Assembly: GCA_964471155.1 (NCBI GenBank)
Contig: CAYYFX010000004.1
Coordinates: 1 to 64,000, forward strand
DNA length: 64,000 nt
Direction of reading: 5' to 3'
From: CAYYFX01 sp964471155
GTDB taxonomy: Bacteria; ARS69
The translations under genes and the position numbers were made by a program. Numbering within the stretch: position 1 is the stretch's first letter; the number at the start of each line of letters is the position of its first letter. The notes beneath the pieces were generated by a model that saw only the letters and a program-made list of their open reading frames with translations, was not told where the DNA came from and did not search any database. Shown here in pieces: positions 52,018-60,722 of the stretch.

Positions 52018-52739
52018 CAGTTCGTCTCCGGGTTGCGCGTGAACCGGTAGCCCACGCCGGGCAGGGTGTGGAAGTGCGCGGGCGCGTCCGCCTTCCGCTC
52101 GAACCGCTTCCGCAGCCGCACGATGAACCCGTCGATGGTACGCGAGGAGGGGAACACCTCGTAACCCCAGACCTTCTCCAGGATCTCCTCGCGGGAGACC
52201 ACCTCGCCCTCGCGATCGGCCAGGGTCCTCAGGATCATGGCCTCCTTCTGCGTGAGGTCGTGCTCCCGGCCGTCCCAGCTCCGTCCGCGGTAGGTGCGGA
52301 AGTCCACCTCGTTCTGCGCGAAGGAGAGCTGCGCCTCCGTCTCGGCGAGGGTCTCGGACCATTTCCGCCGCCGCACGATCGCCGCCACCCGCAGCAGCAG
52401 CTCCTGCAGGTGGAAGGGTTTCGAGAGGTAGTCGTCGCCCCCGGCCTCGAGGCCGGCGATCCGGTCGCGCGGGTCCCCCTTCGCCGTGAGGAACAGCACC
52501 GGCACGTCCCGGCCGGCCTCGCGCAGCCTCTGGCAGATCTCGAACCCGTCCAAGGACGGCAGCATGACGTCCAGCACGATCAGGTCGAAGGCCCCGGCCA
52601 GCGCGCGGTCCAGCGCCTCGCGGCCGTCCGCCGCGTGCTCCGTGCGGTAGCCTTCCAGCTCCAGGTTCTCGCGGATGCCGTCCGCCAGTCCCGGATCGTC
52701 CTCGACGACGAGGATGCGCCCGCCGGTCACGTCGTTCAT
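52017..52739 (-). CDS. OmpR/PhoB-type response regulator in heme operon
   Basis: A 240-residue response regulator. The receiver domain has acidic Asp14/Asp15 (VVEDDPG), phospho-acceptor Asp57 (LIVLDVMLPSLDG) and Lys107 (YLSKPFH). The C-terminal winged helix (about 135-235) has SREEILEKVWGYEVFPSSRTID and LPGVGYRF, the OmpR/PhoB DNA-binding signature. It overlaps the kinase gene upstream (ATGA) and the hemE-hemN gene downstream (TGATG), so it is produced along with heme enzymes. It may control this operon or heme-dependent respiration; the target is unknown. Confidence 0.92.
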   Translation of the reverse strand: MNDVTGGRILVVEDDPGLADGIRENLELEGYRTEHAADGREALDRALAGAFDLIVLDVMLPSLDGFEICQRLREAGRDVPVLFLTAKGDPRDRIAGLEAGGDDYLSKPFHLQELLLRVAAIVRRRKWSETLAETEAQLSFAQNEVDFRTYRGRSWDGREHDLTQKEAMILRTLADREGEVVSREEILEKVWGYEVFPSSRTIDGFIVRLRKRFERKADAPAHFHTLPGVGYRFTRNPETN

Positions 52740-53869
52740 CGCGAATCCTCCCCTCGCGGCCAGTGCACGGTGAACGTGGCGCCGCGTCCCGGGCCCTCGC
52801 TGCGCGCGGCGACCTTCCCGCCGCCGCGCTCCACGAGCTGCCGCACGATGTACAGGCCCAGGCCGGACCCGCGGCCGCCGCGGCGCAGCTCGTTCCCCGG
52901 CCGGTAGAACTTCTCGAAGAGCCGGTCGGCCTGCGCCGGTTCGAACCCCTCGCCGCCGTCGATCACGTCCAGCCGCACGCGCCGCCCGTCCGCCCGCGCG
53001 GTGACCCGGATGGCCGCCGCCGGGGCCTCCGCCAGCGCGGCCGTCCCGTCCACCGGCGGGCGGGCCGCGTGCGCCAGCGTGGCCTTGCGCGCGTTGTCCA
53101 GCAGGTTGCGCAGCACGGTGCCCACCGCGGCGTCGTCCGCGCGCACCACGAGGTCCTCGGGCACGTCCAGCTCGATGGCCACGTCGCCCCCCGCGGCGTG
53201 GCCGCCGGCCGCGCCGGCGGCGGCGCGCGCCGCGCTCGCCAGCCGCACGGCGCCGAGCTCCTGCCGGAAGTGTCCCTCCTCCAACCGCGCGGTCTCCAGG
53301 AGGTTCGCGACCATCCCCTCCAGGCGCCCCAGGGTCTCGCCCATCCGCGCGAGCAGCCGCCGCCGCGCCTCCGGCGGCGGGTCCCGGAGCGTCAGCGTGC
53401 CCGTGTCCAGCAGCAGGCTGGCGATGGGGCTCTTGAACTCGTGGCTCACGGAGGCGAGGAAGTTCTGCTGCCGCCGCCGCAGCTCGGCGTCGCGCCGCAG
53501 CGCGCGGACGAGCACGAAGATCGCGGCGAGCAGCACCACCACGAAGAACGCGCCCTCCCACGCCCAGCGTCGGAGCCGGTGCTCCCGCGACTCGCGGATC
53601 CCCGCCAGCACCGACTCCGCCGGGCGCAGCGTGCCGTCCGGCGCCGTCTCCAGCTCCGGCATCAGCTCCCGGATGCGCTCCCCCGGGACGCCCGCGTCGC
53701 GCATGGCGGCCGCGGCCGCCGCGTCGCGGAGCAGGTGCTCGGTGAGACGGCGTCCCGTGTCCCGCGTGTACACGACCCCGTCCATCAGCCACCACGCCAG
53801 CTGCGCCACGCAGACCGCGAGCAGGAAGGCGAAGACGATCTGGATGCGCCGGATCCCGCGGGCTCTCAC
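52736..53869 (-). CDS. Membrane sensor histidine kinase in heme operon
   Basis: A 377-residue kinase with two membrane segments (about 8-28 and 101-121) enclosing a small extracytoplasmic domain of about 70 residues. A short linker without a clear HAMP leads to HisKA (FLASVSHEFKSPIASL, phospho-His) and HATPase (NLLDNARKATL N-box, DVIDGGEGF G1, FEKFYRP F-box, GRGSGLGLYIV G2). The start is GTG 53869, overlapping the hemL stop as GTGA. It pairs with the adjacent regulator. No heme-binding motif can be seen, so the signal is unknown. Confidence 0.9.
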   Translation of the reverse strand: MRARGIRRIQIVFAFLLAVCVAQLAWWLMDGVVYTRDTGRRLTEHLLRDAAAAAAMRDAGVPGERIRELMPELETAPDGTLRPAESVLAGIRESREHRLRRWAWEGAFFVVVLLAAIFVLVRALRRDAELRRRQQNFLASVSHEFKSPIASLLLDTGTLTLRDPPPEARRRLLARMGETLGRLEGMVANLLETARLEEGHFRQELGAVRLASAARAAAGAAGGHAAGGDVAIELDVPEDLVVRADDAAVGTVLRNLLDNARKATLAHAARPPVDGTAALAEAPAAAIRVTARADGRRVRLDVIDGGEGFEPAQADRLFEKFYRPGNELRRGGRGSGLGLYIVRQLVERGGGKVAARSEGPGRGATFTVHWPRGEDSR

Positions 53870-55200
53870 GAGGGGCGCGCCCCCGTCCCCGCCGCCAGCA
53901 GGTCGTGCAGCGCCGCGGCCAGCCGGTCCACGTGCGTCTCGTCGTGCGCGAGGCCGAGGAAGCCGACCTCGTACGCGGACGGGGCGAGGTGCAACCCGCG
54001 GGCGAGCAGCCCGTGGAACAGCGGACGGTAGCGATCCGCGGCCGTCGCCGCGATGCCTTCCGCGCGACGCGGCGGCTCGCCCGGCTGCAGCGACAGCCAG
54101 AACAGCGACCCCAGCCGCACGACGTCGCCCTCGGCGCCGGTCCCGCGGAAGGCCGCCCGCACGCGCTCCTCCAGCCGCGCGCCGAGCCGCTCCAGCCGGG
54201 TCCAGCCGTCCTCGCGCCGCATCACGTTCAGCGTGGCGAGTCCGGCGGTCATCGCCACCGGGTTCCCGGAGAGCGTGCCGGCCTGGTACACCGGGCCCTC
54301 GGGGGCCAGGTGCCGCATCACGCGCCGCGGCCCCGCGAACGCGCCGACCGGCATCCCGCCGCCGATCACCTTGCCGAAGCACGCGAGATCCGGCGTGATG
54401 CCGTAGTGCGCCGCCGCGCCGCCCGGCCCCAGGCGGAACCCGGAGATCACCTCGTCCAGGATCAGGAGCGCGCCGTGCGCGTCGGTGACGCGGCGCAGCG
54501 TCCGCAGCATCTCCGGCGTCTGCAGCAGCAGCCCGTTGTTCGCCGGCACCGGCTCGATCAGCACGGCGGCGATGCGCGCCCCCTCGCGCGCGAACAGGTC
54601 CTCCACGCGCTGCGGGTCGTCCAGCGGCAGCACGACGGTCCGCTCCGCGAACGCCGCGGGCACGCCCGCGGACGACGGGTTGCCGAAGGTGACGAGCCCG
54701 GAGCCCGCGGCCACGAGCAGATGGTCCGCGTGCCCGTGGTAGCACCCGGAGAACTTCACGATCAGCTCCCGTCCGGTGGCGCCGCGCGCCAGCCGGCATG
54801 CGCTCATCACCGCCTCGGTGCCGGAGGAGACGAACCGCACCTGCTCGGCGCCGGGCACGAGCCGGACCACGGTCTCCGCCAGCTCGATCTCCGCCGGGGA
54901 CGGCGCGCCGAAGCTCATCCCGCGTCCCGCCGCCTCGCACACGGCGGCGACGACCTCGGGGTGCGCGTGCCCGAGGATGAGCGGTCCCCAGGACATCACG
55001 AAGTCCGCGTAGCGCCGGCCGTCCGCGTCCACGATCTCCGCCCCTTCGCCCCGCGTCACCACGAGCGGCGTGCCGCCGACCGCGCGGAACGCGCGCACGG
55101 GCGAGCTCACCCCGCCCGGCAGCACGGCGGCCGCGCGCGCGAACAGCTCCTGCGAGCGCGGTCCCGCCGACTGCGGCGCGGCCGTTCCCGTCCCGGTCAT
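53866..55200 (-). CDS. hemL: Glutamate-1-semialdehyde 2,1-aminomutase
   Basis: A 444-residue PLP enzyme making 5-aminolevulinate from glutamate-1-semialdehyde. Marks are LPGGVSSPVRAFRAVGG, FVMSWGPLILGHAHP, FVSSGTEAVMSACRLARG, SGCYHGHADHLLV, ILDEVISGFRLGPGG and the Schiff-base Lys in LACFGKVIGGGMPVGAF. Length is normal. ATG 55200 overlaps the hemB stop as ATGA. With hemA it provides the C5 route to ALA, so the organism does not need ALA synthase. Confidence 0.95.
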   Translation of the reverse strand: MTGTGTAAPQSAGPRSQELFARAAAVLPGGVSSPVRAFRAVGGTPLVVTRGEGAEIVDADGRRYADFVMSWGPLILGHAHPEVVAAVCEAAGRGMSFGAPSPAEIELAETVVRLVPGAEQVRFVSSGTEAVMSACRLARGATGRELIVKFSGCYHGHADHLLVAAGSGLVTFGNPSSAGVPAAFAERTVVLPLDDPQRVEDLFAREGARIAAVLIEPVPANNGLLLQTPEMLRTLRRVTDAHGALLILDEVISGFRLGPGGAAAHYGITPDLACFGKVIGGGMPVGAFAGPRRVMRHLAPEGPVYQAGTLSGNPVAMTAGLATLNVMRREDGWTRLERLGARLEERVRAAFRGTGAEGDVVRLGSLFWLSLQPGEPPRRAEGIAATAADRYRPLFHGLLARGLHLAPSAYEVGFLGLAHDETHVDRLAAALHDLLAAGTGARPS

Positions 55201-56225
55201 TCGAGCCATCCCTTCTCCAGCGCCTCGCGCGCGTGGTAGGTGATCACGAGATCGGCGCCGGCCCGGCGCATCGCGGTGAGGTTCTCCCGCACGACGCCCG
55301 CCTCGTCGATCCAGCCGCGCTCCGCGGCCGCCTTCACCTGCGAGTACTCCCCGGACACGTTGTACGCGGCCAGCGGCACCTCGGAGATCTCCGCCACGGC
55401 GCGGATCACGTCCAGGTACGCCAGCGCCGGCTTCACCATCAGGAAGTCCGCGCCCTCCTCGAGATCGAGCTGCGCCTCGCGCAGCGCCTCGCGCACGTTC
55501 GCCGGGTCCATCTGGTAGCTCTTGCGGTCCCCCTGCCCGGGCGCGGAGTGCGCCGCGTCCCGGAACGGACCGTAGTACGCGGACGCGTACTTCACGGAGT
55601 ACGCCATGATCCCGGTGCCCGTCAGCCCGCGGGCGTCCAGCGCGTCGCGCAGCGCGGCCACGCGCCCGTCCATCATGTCGGACGGCGCCACGACGTCGGC
55701 GCCCGCCTCCGCGTGGCACACCGCCTCCGACGCCAGGGCCGCGAGGCTCCGGTCGTTGTGCACGCGCCCGTCCTCGATCCACCCGCAGTGCCCGTGATCC
55801 GTGTACGCGCACAGGCACACGTCCGTCATCACCACGAGGTCCTTCCCGAAGCGGCGCTTCAGCGCGCGCACGGCGCGCGGCACCGCGGCGTCCGGGTTCC
55901 ACGCCTCGCTGCCGTGCGGGTCCTTCGCGTCGTCGGCGCAGATCCCGAACAGCAGCACGCTCCGGATCCCGAGGGCGAGATCCGCGTCCACGCGCGCGAG
56001 CAGGTCGTCCAGTCCGGTCCGGAAGATCCCCGGCATGGACGCGATCGGTTCCGCCCCGCGGGGCGCGGGCAGCACGAAGTGCGGCATGATCCACGCATCC
56101 CGCGCCGGGCGGGTCTCGCGCACGAGCGCGCGCAGGGCCTCGGTGGCGCGCAGCCGGCGCGGGCGCGCGCGGCCGGGAACGGAGGGCTCCGCCACGGGCG
56201 GCGGCGCGGGACGGGCGGTCTTCAT
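55197..56225 (-). CDS. hemB: Delta-aminolevulinic acid dehydratase (porphobilinogen synthase)
   Basis: A 342-residue enzyme joining two ALA to porphobilinogen. Schiff-base lysines are Lys212 (MAYSVKYASAYYGPF) and Lys265 (FLMVKPALAYLD). The cysteines Cys137, Cys139 and Cys147 in TDVCLCAYTDHGHCG form the zinc site, so it is the zinc-dependent type rather than the Mg/Asp type. The first about 25 residues are Pro/Arg-rich and poorly conserved. ATG 56225 overlaps the hemD stop (ATGA). Confidence 0.95.
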   Translation of the reverse strand: MKTARPAPPPVAEPSVPGRARPRRLRATEALRALVRETRPARDAWIMPHFVLPAPRGAEPIASMPGIFRTGLDDLLARVDADLALGIRSVLLFGICADDAKDPHGSEAWNPDAAVPRAVRALKRRFGKDLVVMTDVCLCAYTDHGHCGWIEDGRVHNDRSLAALASEAVCHAEAGADVVAPSDMMDGRVAALRDALDARGLTGTGIMAYSVKYASAYYGPFRDAAHSAPGQGDRKSYQMDPANVREALREAQLDLEEGADFLMVKPALAYLDVIRAVAEISEVPLAAYNVSGEYSQVKAAAERGWIDEAGVVRENLTAMRRAGADLVITYHAREALEKGWLE

Positions 56226-57010
56226 CGGGCGACCTCCTCGGGAATGGCCCGGAGCATCCCGGCGAGATCGCGCGTGCGCGCCTCGCCGGCGACGGCCAGG
56301 CCCGCGTCGCGGGCGGCGGCCGTCGTGCCGGGACCGATGGTGACGATGCGCGCGTGCGCGGGGACGCGCGCGCGGGCGACGAACCCGCGCACCGCGGACG
56401 GGCTGGCCAGCAGCACCACGTCCACGTCGAGCGCCTCGCGCTCGTGCGCGGGCAGCGCGGGCGCGGCCACGGTGCGGTACACCGCGATGCGCTCGAGGCG
56501 GGCGAGACCGTTCGCTTCGAGAACCTCGAGCCCGGGCGTGGCGTCCTCGGCGCCGGCGAAGAGCACGCGCGGCAGCGCGCCGCCGCCGGCCGCGCCGGCC
56601 GCGGACGCCAGCGTCCCCGCGAGGCGCGCCGCGAGGTCCGCCCCCGCTCCGCCCTCCGCCACCAGGCGCACGTCCAGGCCCGCGTCCCGCGCGCGACGCG
56701 CGGTGCCGGGTCCCACCGCGGCGACCTGCGCGCCCGTCTCCGGCGCGCCGCCCGCGATCTCCGCCAGCGCGTCCACGGCGCGGGCCGAGGTGAGGACGAG
56801 CCAGTCGCAGCGGTGCAGGGCGTCGCGGAGCCGTGCGGCCGCGCCGTCCCCCGCCAGGGTCGTCGTCTCGACGAACGCGCGCGCGACCGGATCCGCGCCG
56901 AGCCGCCGCAGTTCCTCGAGCCACGCGCCCGCGGCGTCGGCCGGCCGCGTGACGAGCACGCGCTTCCCGGCGACGCGACCGGCCAGCCCGTCCGGCGCCG
57001 GCGCGGTCAT
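56222..57010 (-). CDS. hemD: Uroporphyrinogen-III synthase
   Basis: A 262-residue HemD, which cyclises hydroxymethylbilane with inversion of ring D. The family is weakly conserved. Seen here are GKRVLVTRPADAAGAWLEEL at the start, DWLVLTSARAVDAL, VAAVGPGTARRARDAG, LLASPSAVRGFV and IVTIGPGTTAAARDAGL, the duplicated Rossmann-like halves. It sits between hemC and hemB with ATGA overlaps on both sides, which makes the call secure. Confidence 0.9.
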   Translation of the reverse strand: MTAPAPDGLAGRVAGKRVLVTRPADAAGAWLEELRRLGADPVARAFVETTTLAGDGAAARLRDALHRCDWLVLTSARAVDALAEIAGGAPETGAQVAAVGPGTARRARDAGLDVRLVAEGGAGADLAARLAGTLASAAGAAGGGALPRVLFAGAEDATPGLEVLEANGLARLERIAVYRTVAAPALPAHEREALDVDVVLLASPSAVRGFVARARVPAHARIVTIGPGTTAAARDAGLAVAGEARTRDLAGMLRAIPEEVAR

Positions 57011-57948
57011 CGTCCGTCCCCTTCGCGGGAGGTCGCGGGCGCGTCCGCGCCGGTCAGCCCGGCCCACGCCGCGCGCGCCACCGCGTCGGGGGACTCCCCG
57101 ACCTGCTCGGTGCGCCGCAGCCGGCCATCCGTCTCCAGGACCGCCACCAGCCGCAGCGCGCCGCCGGACGCGTGCGCATGCGCGCCGAACGGGAGGTCGC
57201 AGCCGCCTTCCACCAGGCCCAGCAGCGCGCGCTCCGCGGCCAGCGCCTCCGCCACCGCGGGATCGTCCAGCGCGCGCACCGCGGCCACGACGTCCGCGCG
57301 GTCCGCGCGCACCTGCAATGCCAGCGCGCCCTGCGCGGGCGCGGGCACGAACCGGTCGGGGTCCAGCCGGCGCAGGACCACGCCGTCGAGGTCCAGCGCC
57401 TCCGGCCCCGACGACAGCCGGTCCAAGCCCGCGGCCGCGAGCAGCGTGGCGTCGTACGCGCCCTCCCGCACCTTGCGCACGCGCGTCGGCACGTTGCCGC
57501 GCAGCGGCCCGAGCGCGAGGTCCGGCCGCAGCGCGGCGAGCTGCGCGCGGCGCCGCGCGGACGAGGTTCCCACGCGCGCGCCGCGCGCCAGCCCGAACAC
57601 CGGGTCCGCGGGATCGAGCGCGCCCGGCCGCGCGAGGAGGACGTCCGCCGCGTCGCGCCGCTCCGGCACCGCGGCGATGATCAGCTCCTCCGGGCGGCCC
57701 CGCGTGGGCATGTCCTTGAAGCTGTGCACGGCGAGGTCCGCGGCGCCGTCCAGCAGGTGCCGCTCGATCTCCCGCACGAAGATCCCGAAGGTCCCGATGT
57801 CCGCGAACGCGCTCGTGCGGTCCCGGTCCCCCGCGGTCTCGATGATCACCAGCTCCACCTCGTGGCCGTTCGCGCGCAGGCGATCCGCCACGTGCCCGCT
57901 CTGCGTGCGCGCGAGGAGCGACCCCCGCGTCCCGAGACGCAGCCTCAC
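57007..57948 (-). CDS. hemC: Porphobilinogen deaminase (hydroxymethylbilane synthase)
   Basis: A 313-residue enzyme polymerising four porphobilinogens. LRLGTRGSLLARTQSG begins the protein, with DLAVHSFKDMPT and GPLRGNVPTRVRKV next. Cys250 in VEGGCDLPFGAHA is the attachment site of the dipyrromethane cofactor. The start is GTG 57948, overlapping the hemA stop as GTGA. Length is normal for the family (about 310). Confidence 0.95.
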   Translation of the reverse strand: MRLRLGTRGSLLARTQSGHVADRLRANGHEVELVIIETAGDRDRTSAFADIGTFGIFVREIERHLLDGAADLAVHSFKDMPTRGRPEELIIAAVPERRDAADVLLARPGALDPADPVFGLARGARVGTSSARRRAQLAALRPDLALGPLRGNVPTRVRKVREGAYDATLLAAAGLDRLSSGPEALDLDGVVLRRLDPDRFVPAPAQGALALQVRADRADVVAAVRALDDPAVAEALAAERALLGLVEGGCDLPFGAHAHASGGALRLVAVLETDGRLRRTEQVGESPDAVARAAWAGLTGADAPATSREGDGR

Positions 57949-59318
57949 GCGTCCTCCCTCCCCTCGAGCCACGGGTCGTCCGCGCCGAGCACGAGCGCGC
58001 CGCTCCCTACGTGGCGCGCCGCGTCCAGGATCTCGTGCAGCTCGCTCGCCAGGCGCTCGTCGCCGGCCTCGAAGAACAGCTCCACCGGCGCCAGGCCGTG
58101 CCGGTGCGCGACCGCGCGCAGCCCCAGGGCCGGCACGTGCGCGAACCGTCGCGCCAGCGTCTCCGCCCACGCGCGCACCGCCGCCTGCTGCTCCTCGCCC
58201 AGCCCGGCCAGCTCGCGGCGGAAGAGCCGATCGATCCCGGCCAGCGCGGTGTGGCGGTAGCGCTGCTGCAGCGCGGCCATCATCGGCGCGAGCATGCGGT
58301 CCACCACCTGGTCCAGGAACTCGGCCAGGGCCTGGTCCACGACGGCGCGCGCCTCCGCGGCCTGCGCCTCGCGCACGTTGCGGCTGTCCTCCGCGGCGCG
58401 TGTGATGTCGTCCATGTCGCGGCGGTCCACGCCCGCCGCCTTCGCGCCCTCCGGATCGACGTCCGGCGGCACCGCCATGTCGATCACCAGCGTGCGCTCC
58501 CCGGACGGCGTGCGCGCCGCCAGCCGCTCCAGGTCGGCGCGCGCGAACAGCGGCTCGGGCGACGCCGTGGCCGACAGCAGCGCCTCCACCGGCGCCGGCG
58601 CGGCGCGGAACTCGTCCAGTGACATGGCGCGGGCCCCGATCTCGGCCGCGAACTCCCGGCCCCGCCCCGTGCTGCGGTTCACGACGACCAGCGGGACGGA
58701 CGCGCGCGCGAGCTTCTCCGCCACGCGCCGCGTCATCGGCGACACGCCCACCAGCGCCACCGCGCCCGCGTGCCGGTCCACCCGGTCCCGGATCCACTCG
58801 ATCGCGATCTCCGCGAGCGACGTGCGCCCGCGGCCGAGCTCCGTGCTCGTGTGCACGCGCGCGGCAACCCGCAGCGCCTCGGACAGCACACGCTCCGTGC
58901 GCGGTCCGGTGAGCTTCAGCCGGCGCGCCGTCTCCAGCGCGTCACGCAGCTGCCCGTGGATCTCCGTCTCGCCGACGCGCGCGGAGTCCAGCCCGGACGC
59001 CACGAGGAACAGGTGCTCCACCGCGCCCTCGCCGCCCCACGCCCGGAAGGCGCGCTCCGCCTCGCCGGGCTCGGGCTCGCGTCCGAGCAGCGCGCGGAAC
59101 ACGCGCGGCCGGAAGCTCGCGACCGGCTCGTGGTCGCCCGCGACGAGCACGATCTCCACGCGGTTGCAGGTCGCGAGGTAGACGAGCTCGCGCGCGCCGA
59201 GCGCGTCGCGCAGCCCGGGCAGGCGCGTGTCGCGCGCCTCCGGCGGGATGGTGAAGGGCGCGAGATCCGTGGCGTGGGTGGACCGCCAAGTCGTGCCGAT
59301 GACTCCGATGCGTTCCAC
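57945..59318 (-). CDS. hemA: Glutamyl-tRNA reductase
   Basis: A 457-residue enzyme reducing glutamyl-tRNA to glutamate-1-semialdehyde, the first committed step. Catalytic Cys51 lies in YLATCNRVEI. FLVASGLDSARVGETEIHG is the family signature, followed by the NADPH-binding GAVALVGVSPMTRRVAEKLA. The start is GTG 59318 (VERIGVIG), which puts the active Cys at position 51 as in known enzymes and has GAGG upstream; ATG 59384 would add 22 unconserved residues. One unusual point is GVSPMTRR where GAGEM is usual. It lies 147 nt after the hemH stop. Confidence 0.93.
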   Translation of the reverse strand: MERIGVIGTTWRSTHATDLAPFTIPPEARDTRLPGLRDALGARELVYLATCNRVEIVLVAGDHEPVASFRPRVFRALLGREPEPGEAERAFRAWGGEGAVEHLFLVASGLDSARVGETEIHGQLRDALETARRLKLTGPRTERVLSEALRVAARVHTSTELGRGRTSLAEIAIEWIRDRVDRHAGAVALVGVSPMTRRVAEKLARASVPLVVVNRSTGRGREFAAEIGARAMSLDEFRAAPAPVEALLSATASPEPLFARADLERLAARTPSGERTLVIDMAVPPDVDPEGAKAAGVDRRDMDDITRAAEDSRNVREAQAAEARAVVDQALAEFLDQVVDRMLAPMMAALQQRYRHTALAGIDRLFRRELAGLGEEQQAAVRAWAETLARRFAHVPALGLRAVAHRHGLAPVELFFEAGDERLASELHEILDAARHVGSGALVLGADDPWLEGREDA

Positions 59319-59442
59319 GCGATCCTCGCAGAGGAGATCCGGCGAGCGAACCCGCGACGCGGACCCGCGGGAAATCGACGCCACTAGCCTACGGGGGGGC
59401 CGGCGCCCAGTGTCACGGATCGGTCACCGGGAGCGGGCACGT

Positions 59443-59464
59443 CCGTTTCGGATTTCCGAAGCGG
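59443..59464. other. Palindrome just after hemH stop, between hemH and hemA
   Basis: On the minus strand CCGCTTCGGA is followed by AA and then TCCGAAACGG: an inverted repeat with one mismatch. It begins 1 nt after the hemH TGA. There is no T-run. It may be an operator, an RNA-processing stem, or a weak terminator separating hemH from the rest. Confidence 0.4.
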
Positions 59465-59465
59465 T

Positions 59466-60455
59466 TCAACGCGCGGCCGACGCCCGGGTTTCGGCCGCCC
59501 CCGCGCCCGGGATGAGCGCGACGAGATCGTCCACCAGCCGGGGATGATCCGCAACGGCCGGCACGGCCAGATAGCGCTCCCCGCCCGCCGCCTCGAACGC
59601 CTCCCGGCCGCGGATGCCGATCTCCTCCAGCGTCTCCAGCCCGTCCGTGAGGAAGCCGGGCGTCACCACGGCGAGGGAACGGACCCCCGAGTTCGCGAGC
59701 GCCTCGATCCGCTCCGCCGTTCCCGGGCCGATCCAGGGCTCCGGCCCGAAGCGGGACTGGTACGCGTGCGTGGCCTTCGCCTCGGGCCAGCCGAGCCGCG
59801 CCAGGAGGGCGCGGGTGGTGGCCCGGCAGTCCGCGCGGTACCGGCCGCGCTCGGCCAGGTCGTAGCGGACGGGGATCCCGTGGTACGAGACCAGGAGATG
59901 CTCCGGCGGCTCGGCGCCGATCGCGTCGCGGACCCGCGCCGCGAGGGCGTCCACGTATCCCGGCGCGTCCGGCGGCAGCTCCCGGACGACCAGCCGATCC
60001 GCCAGCCCGCGGCTCCGGGCGATCCGGGCCGCCTCCGCCACGATCGATCCGGAGCTGGACGACGTCCGCTGCGGGAACACCGACACGACGACCAGGCGCG
60101 GGGCCCCGGCGGCGAGCCGCTCCCCGGCGACCCGCTCCAGCGAGCGCTCGCCGTAGCGGTACGCGTGCACGACCTCCCAGCGACCGCGGAGCCGCCCGGC
60201 GCAGGCCGCCACGATGCGCCGCGTGTCGTCCTCGAGGGGGGAGCCGGACGGCCGCCAGATGGACGCATAGGCCTCGGCCACGCGCTCGGGACGGCTCCGG
60301 AGCACCAGGGTCCGGAGGACCGGCCGCCAGAACCAGCCCGGGTAGTCCACGACCAGGGGATCGGAGAGGAACTCCTCCAGGAAGGCGCGCACGGCCGGGG
60401 CCGTGGGCGCGGCCGGCGTGCCGAGATTGGCGACGATCAGGGTTCCCTCGGACAC
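59466..60455 (-). CDS. hemH: Ferrochelatase
   Basis: A 329-residue ferrochelatase inserting iron into protoporphyrin IX. LIVANLGTPAAPTAPAVRAF opens the protein. LLVSYHGIPVRYDL carries the active His, and RFGPEPWIGPGT and VVTPGFLTDGLETLEEIG carry the conserved C-terminal residues. The start is GTG 60455, preceded by GGAGGAGGCGGA; the upstream ATG 60509 would extend beyond the predicted promoter. It is the first gene of the operon although its reaction is the last of the pathway. Confidence 0.93.
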   Translation of the reverse strand: MSEGTLIVANLGTPAAPTAPAVRAFLEEFLSDPLVVDYPGWFWRPVLRTLVLRSRPERVAEAYASIWRPSGSPLEDDTRRIVAACAGRLRGRWEVVHAYRYGERSLERVAGERLAAGAPRLVVVSVFPQRTSSSSGSIVAEAARIARSRGLADRLVVRELPPDAPGYVDALAARVRDAIGAEPPEHLLVSYHGIPVRYDLAERGRYRADCRATTRALLARLGWPEAKATHAYQSRFGPEPWIGPGTAERIEALANSGVRSLAVVTPGFLTDGLETLEEIGIRGREAFEAAGGERYLAVPAVADHPRLVDDLVALIPGAGAAETRASAAR

Positions 60456-60480
60456 TCCGCCTCCTCCCGCGGGGCACGGG

Positions 60481-60509
60481 AAGTTAGGGGGCGGGGTTCC
60501 CGCTGTCAA
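60481..60509 (-). promoter_or_regulatory. Promoter of the heme operon
   Basis: On the minus strand a perfect TTGACA (60509-60504), 17-nt spacer, TAACTT (60486-60481). The start point would be near 60474, and the 20-nt leader carries GGAGGAGG before the hemH GTG. This is the best -35 match in the window. Confidence 0.6.
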
Positions 60510-60625
60510 AGCACCGCCGAACCGCCGCGGAGGGGCCGGCGGGACCCACGGCCCCCCCCGGGGGCGGCCCCGCGCCCCGGTCCGCCGGGAGTGGGTCCTG
60601 ACCCACCAACGGTCCGCCCCCGGTC

Positions 60626-60654
60626 TGGCGCCCCGGGAACCCTTCGGCTAGACT
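60626..60654 (+). promoter_or_regulatory. Possible efp promoter
   Basis: TAGACT (60649-60654) lies 68 nt upstream of the efp ATG. The position 17 nt before it reads TGGCGC, a poor -35. Confidence 0.3.
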
Positions 60655-60722
60655 CCTCCGCCGCGAATCCACCGGCTCCAGAAACCCTGCGGCCCACCCC
60701 GCCGCGTGCCCCCGAGGACCCG

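Noticed and set aside
52736..53869. Heme-sensing kinase of the HrrS/ChrS type
   Set aside because: The sensor region is short with two membrane helices and has no recognisable heme-binding motif; only location links it to heme.
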